Assembly: GCA_000752995.2 (NCBI GenBank)
Contig: LM994636.1
Location: 263,809 to 327,808, forward strand
DNA: 64,000 nt
Direction: 5' to 3'
Source: Haemophilus massiliensis
Lineage (GTDB): Bacteria > Pseudomonadota > Gammaproteobacteria > Enterobacterales > Pasteurellaceae
Made by a program: the position numbers and the translations under genes. This document shows, piece by piece, positions 27,682 to 36,567 of the stretch. Under the pieces are notes generated by a model that was given only the letters and a program-made list of their open reading frames with translations, was not told where the DNA came from and did not search any database. Positions within the stretch are counted from its first letter, which is position 1. The number at the start of each line of letters is the position of its first letter.

Positions 27682-30393
27682 TTAATGTTTTGCTCGGCTG
27701 CCGTGGCAATGTTTGTATTTTTTGCCCGATCCGCACGGACAAGGCTCATTGCGTCCTATTTTGCGCCCTTGTTCCGGCATGGCGTCGTCAGTTTCGGGCG
27801 GCTGTTGTGCATTCGGCGCATGATAGTTCATCGCCGCCTGTTCGCGCAGTGCGGTTTCCTGACGCAAACGCTCCGCTTCGGCAATTTCTTCCTGCGTGCG
27901 GATCTGTACTCGGCTTAAGGTGGTGATCACATTCAGCTTCAGTGCGTCCAGCATTTCGGTAAACATCTGGAAGGATTCTTTTTTGTATTCCTGCTTTGGA
28001 TCTTTTTGTGCGTAACCGCGTAAATGAATACCGCGACGTAAATGATCCATTGCTGCCAAATGTTCTTTCCACAGTTCATCAAGGGATTGTAACATGACAC
28101 CTTTTTCAAAATTGCGCATGGTTTCGGCACCGACCAGCTCTTCTTTGTGTTTATATTCCGCTTCGGCGGCTTCAACAATGCGTTCGCGTAGGGTTTCCTC
28201 ATGCAGTGCATTATTTTCTTCCAGCCACTGACCGACCGGTAAATCCAAGGCGAAGTCTTGTTTCAAGCGTTGTTCCAGTGCCGGAATATCCCACATTTCT
28301 TCCAGCGATTGCGGCGGAATATATTGATCGATTACACTGTTAAAGACGTCTTTGCGGATCACATCAATGGTGTCGGAAATATCGTCGTTATCCAGCAGCA
28401 CATTACGTTGTTCATAAATGGCATGACGCTGATCGTTTGCGACATCATCAAATTCGAGCAGATTTTTACGTCCATCAAAGTTGTGCGTTTCCACTTTTGC
28501 CTGCGCAGAAGCAATCACTTTAGCCAACAATTTGGATTCCATGCCTTCACCCGGCGTGCTGAACGCTTTGCGCATCATATTCAGTTTACCTTCGTTCAGG
28601 TAAATGCGCATTAAAGCGTCGTCTAAGGAAAGATAGAAACGGGACGAGCCCGGATCGCCCTGACGACCGGAACGACCGCGCAGCTGGTTGTCGATACGGC
28701 GCGATTCATGTCGTTCCGTACCGATGATATGCAGCCCGCCCGCCTGTTTGACGATATCATGACGTTCCTGCCATGCCTGTTTAATGGCATCGATTTGTTC
28801 CGCTGTCGGGTTGTCCAGTTTTGCTACTTCCGCCTTCCAGTTGCCGCCGAGCATGATGTCCGTTCCGCGTCCAGCCATATTGGTCGCGATGGTGACCATG
28901 CCCGGATAACCTGCGTTGGCGACGATTTCCGCTTCCTGTGCATGGAATTTTGCATTCAGCACGTTATGTTTGATGCCGGCTTTATCCAGTGCGGCGGACA
29001 GTAATTCCGATTTCTCGATAGAGATCGTCCCGACCAACACCGGCTGGTTGCGGCTGATACAGTCTTTAATGTCTTCAATAATTGCGTCGAATTTATATTG
29101 TTCGGTTTCGTACATCACGTCGGTGCGATCATCGCGGATCATAGGGCGGTTAGTTGGAATAACGATGGTTTCCAGTCCGTAAATTTGCTGGAATTCAAAG
29201 GCTTCCGTATCCGCCGTACCGGTCATACCGGCTAATTTTTCATACAGACGGAAATAGTTTTGGTAGGTAATGGAGGCAACGGTCTGGTTTTCGTTTTGAA
29301 TCGCCACCCCTTCTTTTGCTTCAATTGCCTGGTGTAAACCGTCCGACCAGCGACGTCCTGCCATAGTGCGACCGGTATGTTCGTCGACGATAACGATTTC
29401 GCCGTCTTTTACAATATAATCCACATCGCGTTCAAACAGCGTGTGAGCGCGCAATGCGGCATATACATGGTGCAGCAATGTGATTTTTGACGGCGAATAT
29501 AAGGATTCGGTTTCGCTCATCAACCCTTGTTTAATCAACCATTGCTCGATTTTTTCCTGACCGCGCTCAGTGAGGTAAGCCTGTTTGCTTTTCAGATCCA
29601 GCGTATAATCACCGTCGCCCTGATACTCCTCACTGTCTTCTTTATCCTGCTTGGTCAGCAGCGGAATCAGCTTATTGATGGCAATGTATAACTCCGAGCT
29701 GTCTTCAGCCGGACCGGAAATAATCAGCGGGGTACGCGCTTCATCAATCAGGATCGAGTCCACTTCATCCACTAAGGCGTAATGCAGTTGTTTTTGAAAA
29801 CGATCTTGCGCCGAGTGAGCCAGATTATCACGCAGATAGTCAAAACCCAGTTCGCTGTTGGTTGCATAGGTAATGTCGGCGGCGTAAGCGGCACGTTTTT
29901 CTTCCGGCGCCAGTCCCGGTACATTGACGCCCACGGTCATGCCCAAGAATTCAAATAGCGGACGGTTGGTTTCGGCATCGCGGCGGGCGAGGTAGTCATT
30001 CACCGTCACTACATGTACACCTTTGCCACTGAGCGCATTAAGGTAACAAGGCAGGGTTGCCGTCAGTGTTTTACCTTCACCGGTGCGCATTTCCGCAATA
30101 CAACGGTTATTCAGCACCATCCCGCCGATCAGCTGCACATCGAACGGACGCATACCCAATACGCGTTTACTGGCTTCACGTACGGTCGCAAAGGCTTCCG
30201 GGATCAGATCTTCCAATTTGCCGCCGTTGTGCAACCGTTCACGAAATTCCGCGGTTTTCGCTCGCAATTGTTCATCGCTTAAGGCTTCAAATTCCGGTTC
30301 CAGTTTATTGATTTTGGCAACCTGTTTATTTAAGCGGCGTAAAATACGCTCGTTACGGCTGCCGAAGATTTTAGTTGCAATAGTTCTTAACAT
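27682..30393 (-). CDS. secA: Preprotein translocase ATPase SecA
   Basis: Motor of the Sec secretion pathway. It is 903 residues, typical. Walker A MRTGEGKT near 102-109, DEAD-like [14 protein letters not shown] near 209-222, the helicase motif [14 protein letters not shown] near 507, and the arginine-finger region [16 protein letters not shown] near 566. The C-terminal zinc motif [14 protein letters not shown] that binds SecB is the end of the protein. The start ATG 30393 has only a weak purine-rich ribosome site (AGAAAAGAAAAA). secM lies 82 bases upstream on the same strand, and a hairpin sits in the gap, so secA translation is likely controlled by SecM stalling. Confidence 0.98.
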   Translation of the reverse strand: MLRTIATKIFGSRNERILRRLNKQVAKINKLEPEFEALSDEQLRAKTAEFRERLHNGGKLEDLIPEAFATVREASKRVLGMRPFDVQLIGGMVLNNRCIAEMRTGEGKTLTATLPCYLNALSGKGVHVVTVNDYLARRDAETNRPLFEFLGMTVGVNVPGLAPEEKRAAYAADITYATNSELGFDYLRDNLAHSAQDRFQKQLHYALVDEVDSILIDEARTPLIISGPAEDSSELYIAINKLIPLLTKQDKEDSEEYQGDGDYTLDLKSKQAYLTERGQEKIEQWLIKQGLMSETESLYSPSKITLLHHVYAALRAHTLFERDVDYIVKDGEIVIVDEHTGRTMAGRRWSDGLHQAIEAKEGVAIQNENQTVASITYQNYFRLYEKLAGMTGTADTEAFEFQQIYGLETIVIPTNRPMIRDDRTDVMYETEQYKFDAIIEDIKDCISRNQPVLVGTISIEKSELLSAALDKAGIKHNVLNAKFHAQEAEIVANAGYPGMVTIATNMAGRGTDIMLGGNWKAEVAKLDNPTAEQIDAIKQAWQERHDIVKQAGGLHIIGTERHESRRIDNQLRGRSGRQGDPGSSRFYLSLDDALMRIYLNEGKLNMMRKAFSTPGEGMESKLLAKVIASAQAKVETHNFDGRKNLLEFDDVANDQRHAIYEQRNVLLDNDDISDTIDVIRKDVFNSVIDQYIPPQSLEEMWDIPALEQRLKQDFALDLPVGQWLEENNALHEETLRERIVEAAEAEYKHKEELVGAETMRNFEKGVMLQSLDELWKEHLAAMDHLRRGIHLRGYAQKDPKQEYKKESFQMFTEMLDALKLNVITTLSRVQIRTQEEIAEAERLRQETALREQAAMNYHAPNAQQPPETDDAMPEQGRKIGRNEPCPCGSGKKYKHCHGSRAKH

Positions 30394-30424
30394 GATTTTT
30401 CTTTTCTAAATAAAATTAATCGGT

Positions 30425-30449
30425 GCGGTTTAACGTTCGGTTAAACTGC
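30425..30449 (-). promoter_or_regulatory. Hairpin in the secM-secA intergenic mRNA
   Basis: On the minus strand GCAGTTTAAC-CGAAC-GTTAAACCGC forms a stem with a perfect 7-base inner part and one A-C mismatch. It lies between the secM stop (30476) and the secA start (30393). In E. coli a similar element hides the secA ribosome site. Here the hairpin ends about 30 bases before the secA start, and the ribosome site is outside it. Confidence 0.55.
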
Positions 30450-30475
30450 GAATTCGGATAAGGGAATAAATAAGC

Positions 30476-30790
30476 TTAGATCGCTGTCGGACCAGCGCGG
30501 ATCGGCGCATTAGTATAAAAGGGGAGACAGCAAAAGTGCGGTCGGTTTTCACCGATTATTGGTTGCTCATTAAATACGCGTCGCGGCTGCTGCAACGGTT
30601 GACGATGCACTTGTCTGACCAGTGAAACGGCATGTTGAATTTGCTGTTGTGCCTGCCGTTGTTCGTTCGGATAATTTTCCGTGCTGAGACTCGATGTTTC
30701 CAGTCCCTGTGCGGCAGGCAAGACCAAAATCGCGATCATACTTAATAGTAATCGCGACCAGAAATGCTGCTTACCTTTTGCTGAAGTCAT
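30476..30790 (-). CDS. secM: SecM secretion monitor with a divergent arrest peptide
   Basis: A 104-residue exported regulatory peptide upstream of secA. The start ATG 30790 gives a basic N terminus and a hydrophobic signal sequence (LLLSMIAILVLPAAQG). The C terminus ends NAPIRAGPTAI. The residues essential in E. coli SecM arrest (Arg163, Gly165, Pro166 in GIRAGP) are present as Arg98, Gly100 and Pro101. The upstream half of the E. coli motif, F-x4-W-I, is absent: Pro, Phe and Pro replace Trp155, Ile156 and Gly161. An uptake core (30534-30542) encodes RPHFC just before the arrest region. E. coli SecM has 170 residues, so this one is much shorter. Identification rests on position, signal peptide and the IRAGP end. 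Confidence 0.88.
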   Translation of the reverse strand: MTSAKGKQHFWSRLLLSMIAILVLPAAQGLETSSLSTENYPNEQRQAQQQIQHAVSLVRQVHRQPLQQPRRVFNEQPIIGENRPHFCCLPFYTNAPIRAGPTAI

Positions 30791-30897
30791 CGGATATTTA
30801 TTTTGCCCATTAAAAAACTGCACCATTGTAGCCGAAATTCGTTACAATGTCTCATTATCGTTGCAAATATTGGGACAAAAACGGGTAAAACAAGTCG

Positions 30898-31224
30898 ATG
30901 AAATCCACACGATACCATAAACCGGTCAATGTGCAGGATGTGCTGGAACATTCCGAACTGGCGCGCATTATGCAGCAGGGCTTGCTGGTGCATAATCTGA
31001 ACGAACGGATCCAACGGGTATTTCCCGAGCAGTTTAAAGGGCTTTACCGTGCGGCACATTTAGCACAGGATAAATTGTTTATTGACACGGCAAATGGCAT
31101 GGTGCGGCAAGGGTTGCTGTTCAGACAGCAGGAATTGCTGGTATTGATTAAGCGTGATTATCCGCAGGTGCGACAGTTGATTTTTAAAATCAACCCTGAA
31201 CTGGCGCAACATACTGCACGGTGA
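30898..31224 (+). CDS. dciA: DUF721 protein, DciA-type helicase operator
   Basis: A 108-residue protein matching the DUF721/DciA family, seen in the stretch HLAQDKLFIDTANGMVRQGLLFRQQELLVLI. DciA proteins load or stimulate the replicative helicase DnaB in bacteria that lack DnaC. The gene is divergent from secM, the place where this family is usually found in gamma-proteobacteria near secM-secA. The start ATG 30898 follows ACGGGTAAAACAAGTCG. dmsD follows after 25 bases, so the two may share a transcript. The divergent 107-base gap to secM should hold both promoters. Confidence 0.8.
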   Translation: MKSTRYHKPVNVQDVLEHSELARIMQQGLLVHNLNERIQRVFPEQFKGLYRAAHLAQDKLFIDTANGMVRQGLLFRQQELLVLIKRDYPQVRQLIFKINPELAQHTAR

Positions 31225-31249
31225 TTGACTTTTTGGCTAAGGACAGACA

Positions 31250-31864
31250 ATGCAGGATATTTATCATTCAATATTTCATTTCGGAAGGATTCTGGGGTCG
31301 TTGTTTTATTACGCGCCGCAAGAGGAGCAAAATCAATGGCTGATCACATTTTTCCAGCAGGAAAACTGGCAGACGGATGTCGGTTTTCTCGCACCGCAGA
31401 GTATCGAGCGTATTCAAACGGCATTTATGCGCAGCACGACCGATGTGGAACAACTGGCAGCGCAATATCAGCAGCTGTTTATCGGACCGAACAAGCTGCC
31501 TGCACCGCCATGGGGGTCGCCGTATCTGGATAAGGATACGGCGACCGTTGGCTCTTCATTACTGGGGATGCGGGATTTTCTGCTGAAAAACCGCATTGAA
31601 TTGTCACTGCCCCGCAATCAACCTGAAGATCATTTCGGCTTAATGTTAATGCTGCTGGCTTTTCTGGCGGAAAATCAACCGCACTTATTGGCAGAATATC
31701 TAACGCAGCATTTGCTGCCGTGGAGTCATCGCTTTTTGACACTGCTTGCCGAGCAGCAGATCTCGGATTTTTATGCCGGACTGGCGCTGCTGGCGGATGC
31801 CTTGCTTAATCACTGGCAACAAGCCATGGGGCTACAGGTAAAAGTCATGCCGCTTTATCGTTAG
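31250..31864 (+). CDS. dmsD: Tat proofreading chaperone DmsD (TorD family)
   Basis: A 204-residue, all-helical cytoplasmic chaperone of the TorD/DmsD family, the usual DmsD length. The key motif is present: LFIGPNKLPAPPWGSPYLD near 76-94, where the conserved Pro-Pro-Trp-Gly-Ser forms the binding site for the twin-arginine leader of DmsA. EDHFGLMLMLLAFL near 126-139 is the second signature. DmsD holds DmsA until its molybdenum cofactor is inserted. No dmsABC genes lie next to it, though they follow dmsD partners in Haemophilus, so its client must be encoded elsewhere. The start ATG 31250 follows AAGGACAGACA. Confidence 0.88.
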   Translation: MQDIYHSIFHFGRILGSLFYYAPQEEQNQWLITFFQQENWQTDVGFLAPQSIERIQTAFMRSTTDVEQLAAQYQQLFIGPNKLPAPPWGSPYLDKDTATVGSSLLGMRDFLLKNRIELSLPRNQPEDHFGLMLMLLAFLAENQPHLLAEYLTQHLLPWSHRFLTLLAEQQISDFYAGLALLADALLNHWQQAMGLQVKVMPLYR

Positions 31865-32286
31865 ATTAATGTTATCGTCGCTAAAGAAAGGGTTTTTGCC
31901 AGCTTTTAGCATGATCTGTCGTATCATAATACTGTGGCAAGTGCGGTAGAAATTTACTGATTTTTACTAATTTGCACAGCGACGAGCCGTTACTGTCGCA
32001 TCCGTTTATCTATATCGTGTATAGCCGTTTTATCCTTAATTTTTCTTTCTGATTTGAGTTTAAGTCTTAACCTCTGCTGGTTTAGTCTCATCTTGAACAT
32101 CATTTGACGGTAGTCATCAATTCTGTTGTATCACATCGTTATAGTTATTGCCTGGTAAGCTGTCAATCGTCGAGATAAGGAGAATATATGCAATAACTGT
32201 AACTGGGTGGTTTATCCCTTGCTATTAGGTGTAACGAAATGATTTTTTAGTAATTTTTATCATATTGTTTGTATTTAGAGGTGAAA
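31865..32286. other. Long non-coding stretch between dmsD and rclC with a two-codon reading frame
   Basis: There are 422 bases without a credible gene on either strand. One uptake core is at 31939. A strong ribosome site AAGGAGA (32177-32183) is followed at normal distance by ATG CAA TAA (32188-32196), that is, a start, one Gln codon and a stop. This may be a decayed gene or a regulatory minigene. A small dyad TGAC-GGTA-GTCA is near 32105. The rclC promoter presumably lies in the last 60 AT-rich bases. No terminator for dmsD was recognised. Confidence 0.5.
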
Positions 32287-32913
32287 ATGAATACTTTAAT
32301 TGAATTATTAGCAAAAATTGTTGCCCCGATGCAACGTCAATTTATCAATTTTGTTCGTATTGCCATTTGTATTGTGATGGTCTGGATCGGCGGTTTAAAA
32401 GTGTGCCAATATGAGGCTGATGGAATTGCCCATTTTGTCGCCAATAATCCATTTCTCAGTTTTTTATATAAAAATGGGGCAAATCTTGTGCCGAATGAAA
32501 AAGGTGAAATGGTAAAGGAATATACCCTATATAAAAATCCTGAAGGTAAAATGGTGAGCAAGAATATTGAATGGCATAAACAAAATGGTACTTACACCGC
32601 CTCTTATATTATTGGCGCGATGATTGTTACCATCGGTCTGTTGACTTTAGCCGGTATCTGGTCGCCGACATTCGGTATGTTTGGCGGTTTGCTTACCTTT
32701 GGTATGTCGATTGTGACTTTGTCGTTTTTAATATTTACGCCTGAAACTTGGGTACCGAATTTAGGGGGAGATATGCCGACACCACATTACGGTTTTCCTT
32801 ATCTTTCCGCAGCAGGTCGTTTAATTATAAAGGATATTATTATGATGGCAGGCGGGCTGGTGGCGGCTGCCGAATGCGCGAAACGGATTCTGGCGCAGCG
32901 TAACGTGGCATAA
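32287..32913 (+). CDS. rclC: Reactive chlorine resistance membrane protein RclC (DUF417)
   Basis: A 208-residue inner membrane protein of the DUF417/YkgB family with about four helices. Signatures shared with E. coli RclC as I recall it: MVWIGGLKVCQYEADGIAHFVANNP near 32-56, and TPETWVPNLG / HYGFPYLSAAGRLIIKD near 150-180. The protein helps cells survive hypochlorous acid, by an unknown mechanism. A charged insertion of about 35 residues (NEKGEMVKEYT... region) lies between helices 1 and 2. The start ATG 32287 follows TAGAGGTGAAA. In E. coli rclA and rclB accompany rclC; neither is here. The gene faces an RclR-like regulator. Confidence 0.88.
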   Translation: MNTLIELLAKIVAPMQRQFINFVRIAICIVMVWIGGLKVCQYEADGIAHFVANNPFLSFLYKNGANLVPNEKGEMVKEYTLYKNPEGKMVSKNIEWHKQNGTYTASYIIGAMIVTIGLLTLAGIWSPTFGMFGGLLTFGMSIVTLSFLIFTPETWVPNLGGDMPTPHYGFPYLSAAGRLIIKDIIMMAGGLVAAAECAKRILAQRNVA

Positions 32914-32939
32914 AAGATGGATTTGGTGACACTTCATCT

Positions 32940-32964
32940 CAGCGCAGGGGATTGCCTTGCGCTG
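32940..32964. other. Stem-loop between rclC and rclR
   Basis: CAGCGCA and TGCGCTG form a perfect stem with an 11-base loop in the gap between the convergent genes. Neither side has the expected T-run, so it is a weak terminator at best. Confidence 0.4.
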
Positions 32965-33014
32965 AAAAAACGCAGTTTTGCCGCCAGTTACTGGAGTTTC
33001 AGTGCTGATAGGGG

Positions 33015-33902
33015 CTATGTCCGGTATTGACTTGGTGCGACACCGAAATAACGTTTAAAGGTTTTACTAAAATGGGATTCTGATTGATAACCGACATCAT
33101 TGGCAATAGCGAACATGGATTTATTGGAATAGCGCACCAGCATGAGCGCTTTTTGCATACGCAGATCCAGTAATAATTTACCCGGCAATTCGCCGGTTTT
33201 TTGTTTGAATAAGCGGATAAAACTGGCGCGTGATACGGCACATAGTTTGGCTAAATTATCCATATTCCACGGATGCTCAGGATGTTGCAGCATGACATTG
33301 GCCGCATGAAATAAGCGTTTGTCCTGTAATGCCGCCAGAATACCGGCATTGACGGTATGTGTGTGCAAATAATCTCGGATAAGATAGGTAAACAGTACTG
33401 TACATAAAGAATCAATAACTGATTTGCCGGCAAGTAAGGGCAGGGTTTCCTGCTGCAAGAGCGTCAGCAGAGAGGTAATTGCGTGGTTATTTACCGATAA
33501 GTGCAGTTCGGGCAGTTGCAGAAATTTCAGCGATGCCTTGCTGGCATAACGAAAATAGCCGCAAAACATTTCAAAATCATGAGATACCGAATTATTATAG
33601 CAGACGGTTAGACAGCCTTGCTGCTGTTTGCGAATTGTCTCTACTTGATTTTTCGGTATGGTTGGGCTGCTACTGAGGGTATGTGGCGAACCGTACGGCA
33701 GAAAAAACAAATCGCCGGCTTGCAGATGATAACGCTGTTTGTCCGTTTGCAGGAAGCAATGCCCTTGCGAGATCAGATGAAAGATGCCGAGCGCCTCGGG
33801 CTGCTGTGGATGAGAAACTATCCAGTCGTCTTGGAAACGGCACAAAATATTGATTTCGCCCTCAATTTTAGTCAGTTGCAGCAAACGATCCAGATAATCC
33901 AT
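33015..33902 (-). CDS. rclR: AraC-family regulator, RclR-like hypochlorite sensor
   Basis: A 295-residue transcription factor with an N-terminal cupin domain (residues 1-150) and a C-terminal AraC/XylS double helix-turn-helix (about 195-295; MDNLAKLCAVSRASFIRLFKQKTG and FAIANDVGYQSESHFSKTFKRYFG). In E. coli RclR, Cys21 and Cys89 sense HOCl. Cys21 is at the same position here (EINILCRF), and Cys97 or Cys101 (GCLTVCYNN) could be the partner. It should activate rclC, which faces it. The start ATG 33902 has a strong ribosome site AAAGGAG that overlaps the region right after the dam stop, nine bases away. The gene therefore trails the aroK-aroB-dam operon, an unusual place for a regulator. Confidence 0.82.
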   Translation of the reverse strand: MDYLDRLLQLTKIEGEINILCRFQDDWIVSHPQQPEALGIFHLISQGHCFLQTDKQRYHLQAGDLFFLPYGSPHTLSSSPTIPKNQVETIRKQQQGCLTVCYNNSVSHDFEMFCGYFRYASKASLKFLQLPELHLSVNNHAITSLLTLLQQETLPLLAGKSVIDSLCTVLFTYLIRDYLHTHTVNAGILAALQDKRLFHAANVMLQHPEHPWNMDNLAKLCAVSRASFIRLFKQKTGELPGKLLLDLRMQKALMLVRYSNKSMFAIANDVGYQSESHFSKTFKRYFGVAPSQYRT

Positions 33903-33911
33903 AACACTCCT

Positions 33912-34763
33912 TTAGGTTTTAAACAATGCAATTAATTCATTGACTTTCACTCGTTGCACTGAAGATTGGCTGATTGACCGTTGTACTTTCAGCCGTTTTA
34001 ATTTTGCGCCCCGATAGATCTCACGGGTAAAGCGGGTATCATGATTGGATATAATCACCGGAATTTTACGTTCGCTCGCCGTTTGTTTTGCCAGTGCGGC
34101 AAGGGTTTGCTGGTGCAGGAGCGAAAATTCGTTGCCGGCATAACCGGTGAAGTTGCTGTTTTGCGTCAGTGGTGCATAGGGCGGATCACAATAAATCACC
34201 GAGTGTTCGTCAGCAAATTTAAAAGCTTCCTGAAAATCTGCGCAAATAAACACCGCACTTTGTGCTTTTTGAGCAAAATAACGCAGTTCCGCTTCCGGAA
34301 AATAATGTTTTTTATAGCTGCCGAAAGGCACATTGAACTCATTTTTTGAGTTATAGCGGCAAAGCCCGTTAAAGCCGAAACGGTTCAGATACAGAAATAA
34401 GACTGAACGTTCAAAACTGTTTTGTGAACGGTTAAACTGCTCGCGCCGCTGATAATAGTAGGCCGCGCTGTTGGCATCGGGATGGACGAACAGCACGCGG
34501 CAGGCGTCAATATAGTGCTCGACATCCTGTTTTACAATATTGAACAGATTGATTAAATCGGGATTTATGTCCGCCAGTACATAGCGTTCAAACTGACTGT
34601 TCAGGAAAACCGAACCGGCGCCGACAAAGGGTTCAATTAGACACTGCTTTTTTTTAGGCAACAGTTTATTGATTTCTTCAGTTAAACGAAATTTACCACC
34701 CGCCCATTTCAGGAAAGGGCGGTGTTTTAGGTGGGATTTTGTTGCGAAACGGGGCGGTTGCAT
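33912..34763 (-). CDS. dam: DNA adenine methylase Dam
   Basis: Methylates adenine in GATC and marks the parental strand for MutH-dependent mismatch repair, replication timing and gene control. It is 283 residues, close to E. coli. FLKWAGGKFRL near 17-27 and PFVGAGS at 45-51 bind S-adenosylmethionine; the catalytic motif DPPY is at 193-196 followed by APLT. RFGFNGLCRYNSKNEFNVPFG near 128-148 is another family mark. The start ATG 34763 is only four bases after the aroB stop and has no clear ribosome site, so it is probably coupled to aroB. The damX gene that lies between aroB and dam in E. coli is absent. Confidence 0.96.
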   Translation of the reverse strand: MQPPRFATKSHLKHRPFLKWAGGKFRLTEEINKLLPKKKQCLIEPFVGAGSVFLNSQFERYVLADINPDLINLFNIVKQDVEHYIDACRVLFVHPDANSAAYYYQRREQFNRSQNSFERSVLFLYLNRFGFNGLCRYNSKNEFNVPFGSYKKHYFPEAELRYFAQKAQSAVFICADFQEAFKFADEHSVIYCDPPYAPLTQNSNFTGYAGNEFSLLHQQTLAALAKQTASERKIPVIISNHDTRFTREIYRGAKLKRLKVQRSISQSSVQRVKVNELIALFKT

Positions 34764-34767
34764 TCGG

Positions 34768-35856
34768 TCAGTCGTTTTGTGAGCAGCGACGGATTGCCGC
34801 TACAACCGAGGCTTGATCGGGATCGGTTGTAACATAAGCCTGACCTAATGATTTCAGCAGTACCAGACGCAATTTGCCTGCCAACACTTTTTTATCGCGC
34901 AGCATATACGGCAGATAATCTTCTGGCTGCATCGTATCCGGCGAGACGGTTGGCAGATTGGCACGAGCTAACAGTCTTTCCAATCGTGCGGCTTCGTTAA
35001 ACGTCAGATCGCCGCGCATTTCCGATAATGCCGCCGCCATCATACAGCCGATTGCCACCGCTTCACCGTGCAGCAGGTTGCCGTAGCCGAGATGCGTTTC
35101 AATCGCATGCCCGAAGGTATGTCCTAAATTCAGTAACGCGCGGTCGCCTTGTTCCGTTTCATCACGGGCAACTACATCGGCTTTCAGCTGACAGCAGCAG
35201 GCGATACATTGTTGTAGCGCCGGTTGATCCAACGCGATCAGGGCGTCCATGTGCTGTTCCAGCCATTCAAAAAAAGCATAATCCAAAATCGCGCCGTATT
35301 TTATGACTTCCGCCAGACCGGCGCTCACTTCGCGTTTGGGCAGTGAGTTTAACGTCAGGGTGTCGATAATCACGGCGCAAGGTTGATAAAAGGCGCCGAT
35401 CATATTTTTACCCAGCGCATGATTAACGGCGGTTTTGCCGCCGACGGAAGAATCCACTTGCGCCAGTAAGGTGGTGGGAATTTGAATAAAGCGCACGCCG
35501 CGTTGATAGCTTGCCGCCGCATAACCTGCCACATCGCCGATCACACCGCCACCTAATGCGATAATAGTGGTGTCTCTGCCGTGGTTGGATTGCAACAGGG
35601 CAGTGAAAATCAGGTTCAGGGAGTCAAGCGTTTTGTATTTTTCTCCGTCCGGCAGTTGTACTTGCTCTACAACGCAGCCGATATTTTCCAGCGTTGTTGT
35701 CACCGGTGTCAGATAATATTGTGCGACGGTCGGATTAGTGACGATCATGACCTTATCTCCGCTCTTGAGCGGATATACCGCCGGATCCGATAATAATCCT
35801 GCGCCGATATGAATAGGATAACCGCGTTCTTTTAATTCCACATTAACGCACAACAT
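34768..35856 (-). CDS. aroB: 3-dehydroquinate synthase AroB
   Basis: Second step of the shikimate pathway: converts DAHP to 3-dehydroquinate using NAD and a divalent metal. The start ATG 35856 ([18 protein letters not shown]) follows AAAAGGAAATCAGT and gives 362 residues, exactly E. coli length. NAD-binding [45 protein letters not shown] near 100-145 is the family core. The metal-binding HTFGHAIET near 264 is intact. The gene follows aroK by 22 bases and precedes dam by four. Confidence 0.97.
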   Translation of the reverse strand: MLCVNVELKERGYPIHIGAGLLSDPAVYPLKSGDKVMIVTNPTVAQYYLTPVTTTLENIGCVVEQVQLPDGEKYKTLDSLNLIFTALLQSNHGRDTTIIALGGGVIGDVAGYAAASYQRGVRFIQIPTTLLAQVDSSVGGKTAVNHALGKNMIGAFYQPCAVIIDTLTLNSLPKREVSAGLAEVIKYGAILDYAFFEWLEQHMDALIALDQPALQQCIACCCQLKADVVARDETEQGDRALLNLGHTFGHAIETHLGYGNLLHGEAVAIGCMMAAALSEMRGDLTFNEAARLERLLARANLPTVSPDTMQPEDYLPYMLRDKKVLAGKLRLVLLKSLGQAYVTTDPDQASVVAAIRRCSQND

Positions 35857-35878
35857 ACTGATTTCCTTTTGGTAACAA

Positions 35879-36406
35879 TTAACCGTTGAAATTTTCAATT
35901 AAATCGACGATCTGACCTGCCATTACTTTGGCGCTTTGTTCGTCCGTCGGCAGGGTAATGTCTGCCACTTCACGATACAGCGGATTACGGATCTGCGCCA
36001 GTTCTTCCAGCACTTGCCGCGGATCATCCACATTTTGCAACAGCGGGCGTTTTTTATCGCGCTGTGTGCGCTGGAATTGCTTATCTACCGTGGTTTCCAG
36101 ATAAATGACGATACCGCGTGCGGATAAATGATTGCGGTTGTCCTTCGATAACACTGCGCCACCGCCAGTAGAAAGTACGATCCCCTGTTTCTGAGTGAGT
36201 TCGTTGATAATGCGCTCTTCACGTTTTCTGAATCCGACTTCGCCTTCCACATCAAAAATCCAGCTAATGTCGGCGCCGGCACGCTGCTCAATTTCTGTAT
36301 CCGTATCAATGAAGTCCATGCCGAGGAGTTGCGCCAACTGACGACCGATAGTGCTTTTACCTGCCCCCATCGGTCCGATCAAGAAAATATTACGTTTTTC
36401 TGCCAT
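35879..36406 (-). CDS. aroK: Shikimate kinase AroK
   Basis: Phosphorylates shikimate with ATP in aromatic amino acid synthesis. It is 175 residues. Walker A GPMGAGKS at 11-18; shikimate-binding [11 protein letters not shown] near 34-44 and GFRKRE near 57; the GGGAV loop near 79-83; and the lid RPLLQ near 119. The start ATG 36406 ([11 protein letters not shown]) follows AAGAAGAATAAACAAGAA. aroB follows on the same strand. A terminator for the upstream com operon lies just before it, so aroK-aroB-dam-rclR probably has its own promoter in the gap 36407-36457. Confidence 0.96.
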   Translation of the reverse strand: MAEKRNIFLIGPMGAGKSTIGRQLAQLLGMDFIDTDTEIEQRAGADISWIFDVEGEVGFRKREERIINELTQKQGIVLSTGGGAVLSKDNRNHLSARGIVIYLETTVDKQFQRTQRDKKRPLLQNVDDPRQVLEELAQIRNPLYREVADITLPTDEQSAKVMAGQIVDLIENFNG

Positions 36407-36457
36407 TTCTTGTTTATTCTTCTTAAATTAATTAAAACAAATTGATCTTTTCACCAA

Positions 36458-36493
36458 ATAAAAAACGCAACCACAAAGCATAAACATGTGGCT
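36458..36493 (-). terminator. Terminator of the comABCDE operon
   Basis: On the minus strand AGCCACA and TGTGGTT pair (one G-T) around an 11-base loop, followed by GCG and a run of six T. It lies between comE and aroK. Confidence 0.55.
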
Positions 36494-36567
36494 GTCAAAA
36501 GATCACCCAAAAAAATAAGTGAGATTATCGCAATAAATGCTTACCTTTTTCAACCTTCCAGACAGAT

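Noticed and set aside
32914..33014. Terminator between rclC and rclR
   Set aside because: The CAGCGCA/TGCGCTG stem lacks a T-run on both sides, so it is listed only as a stem-loop.
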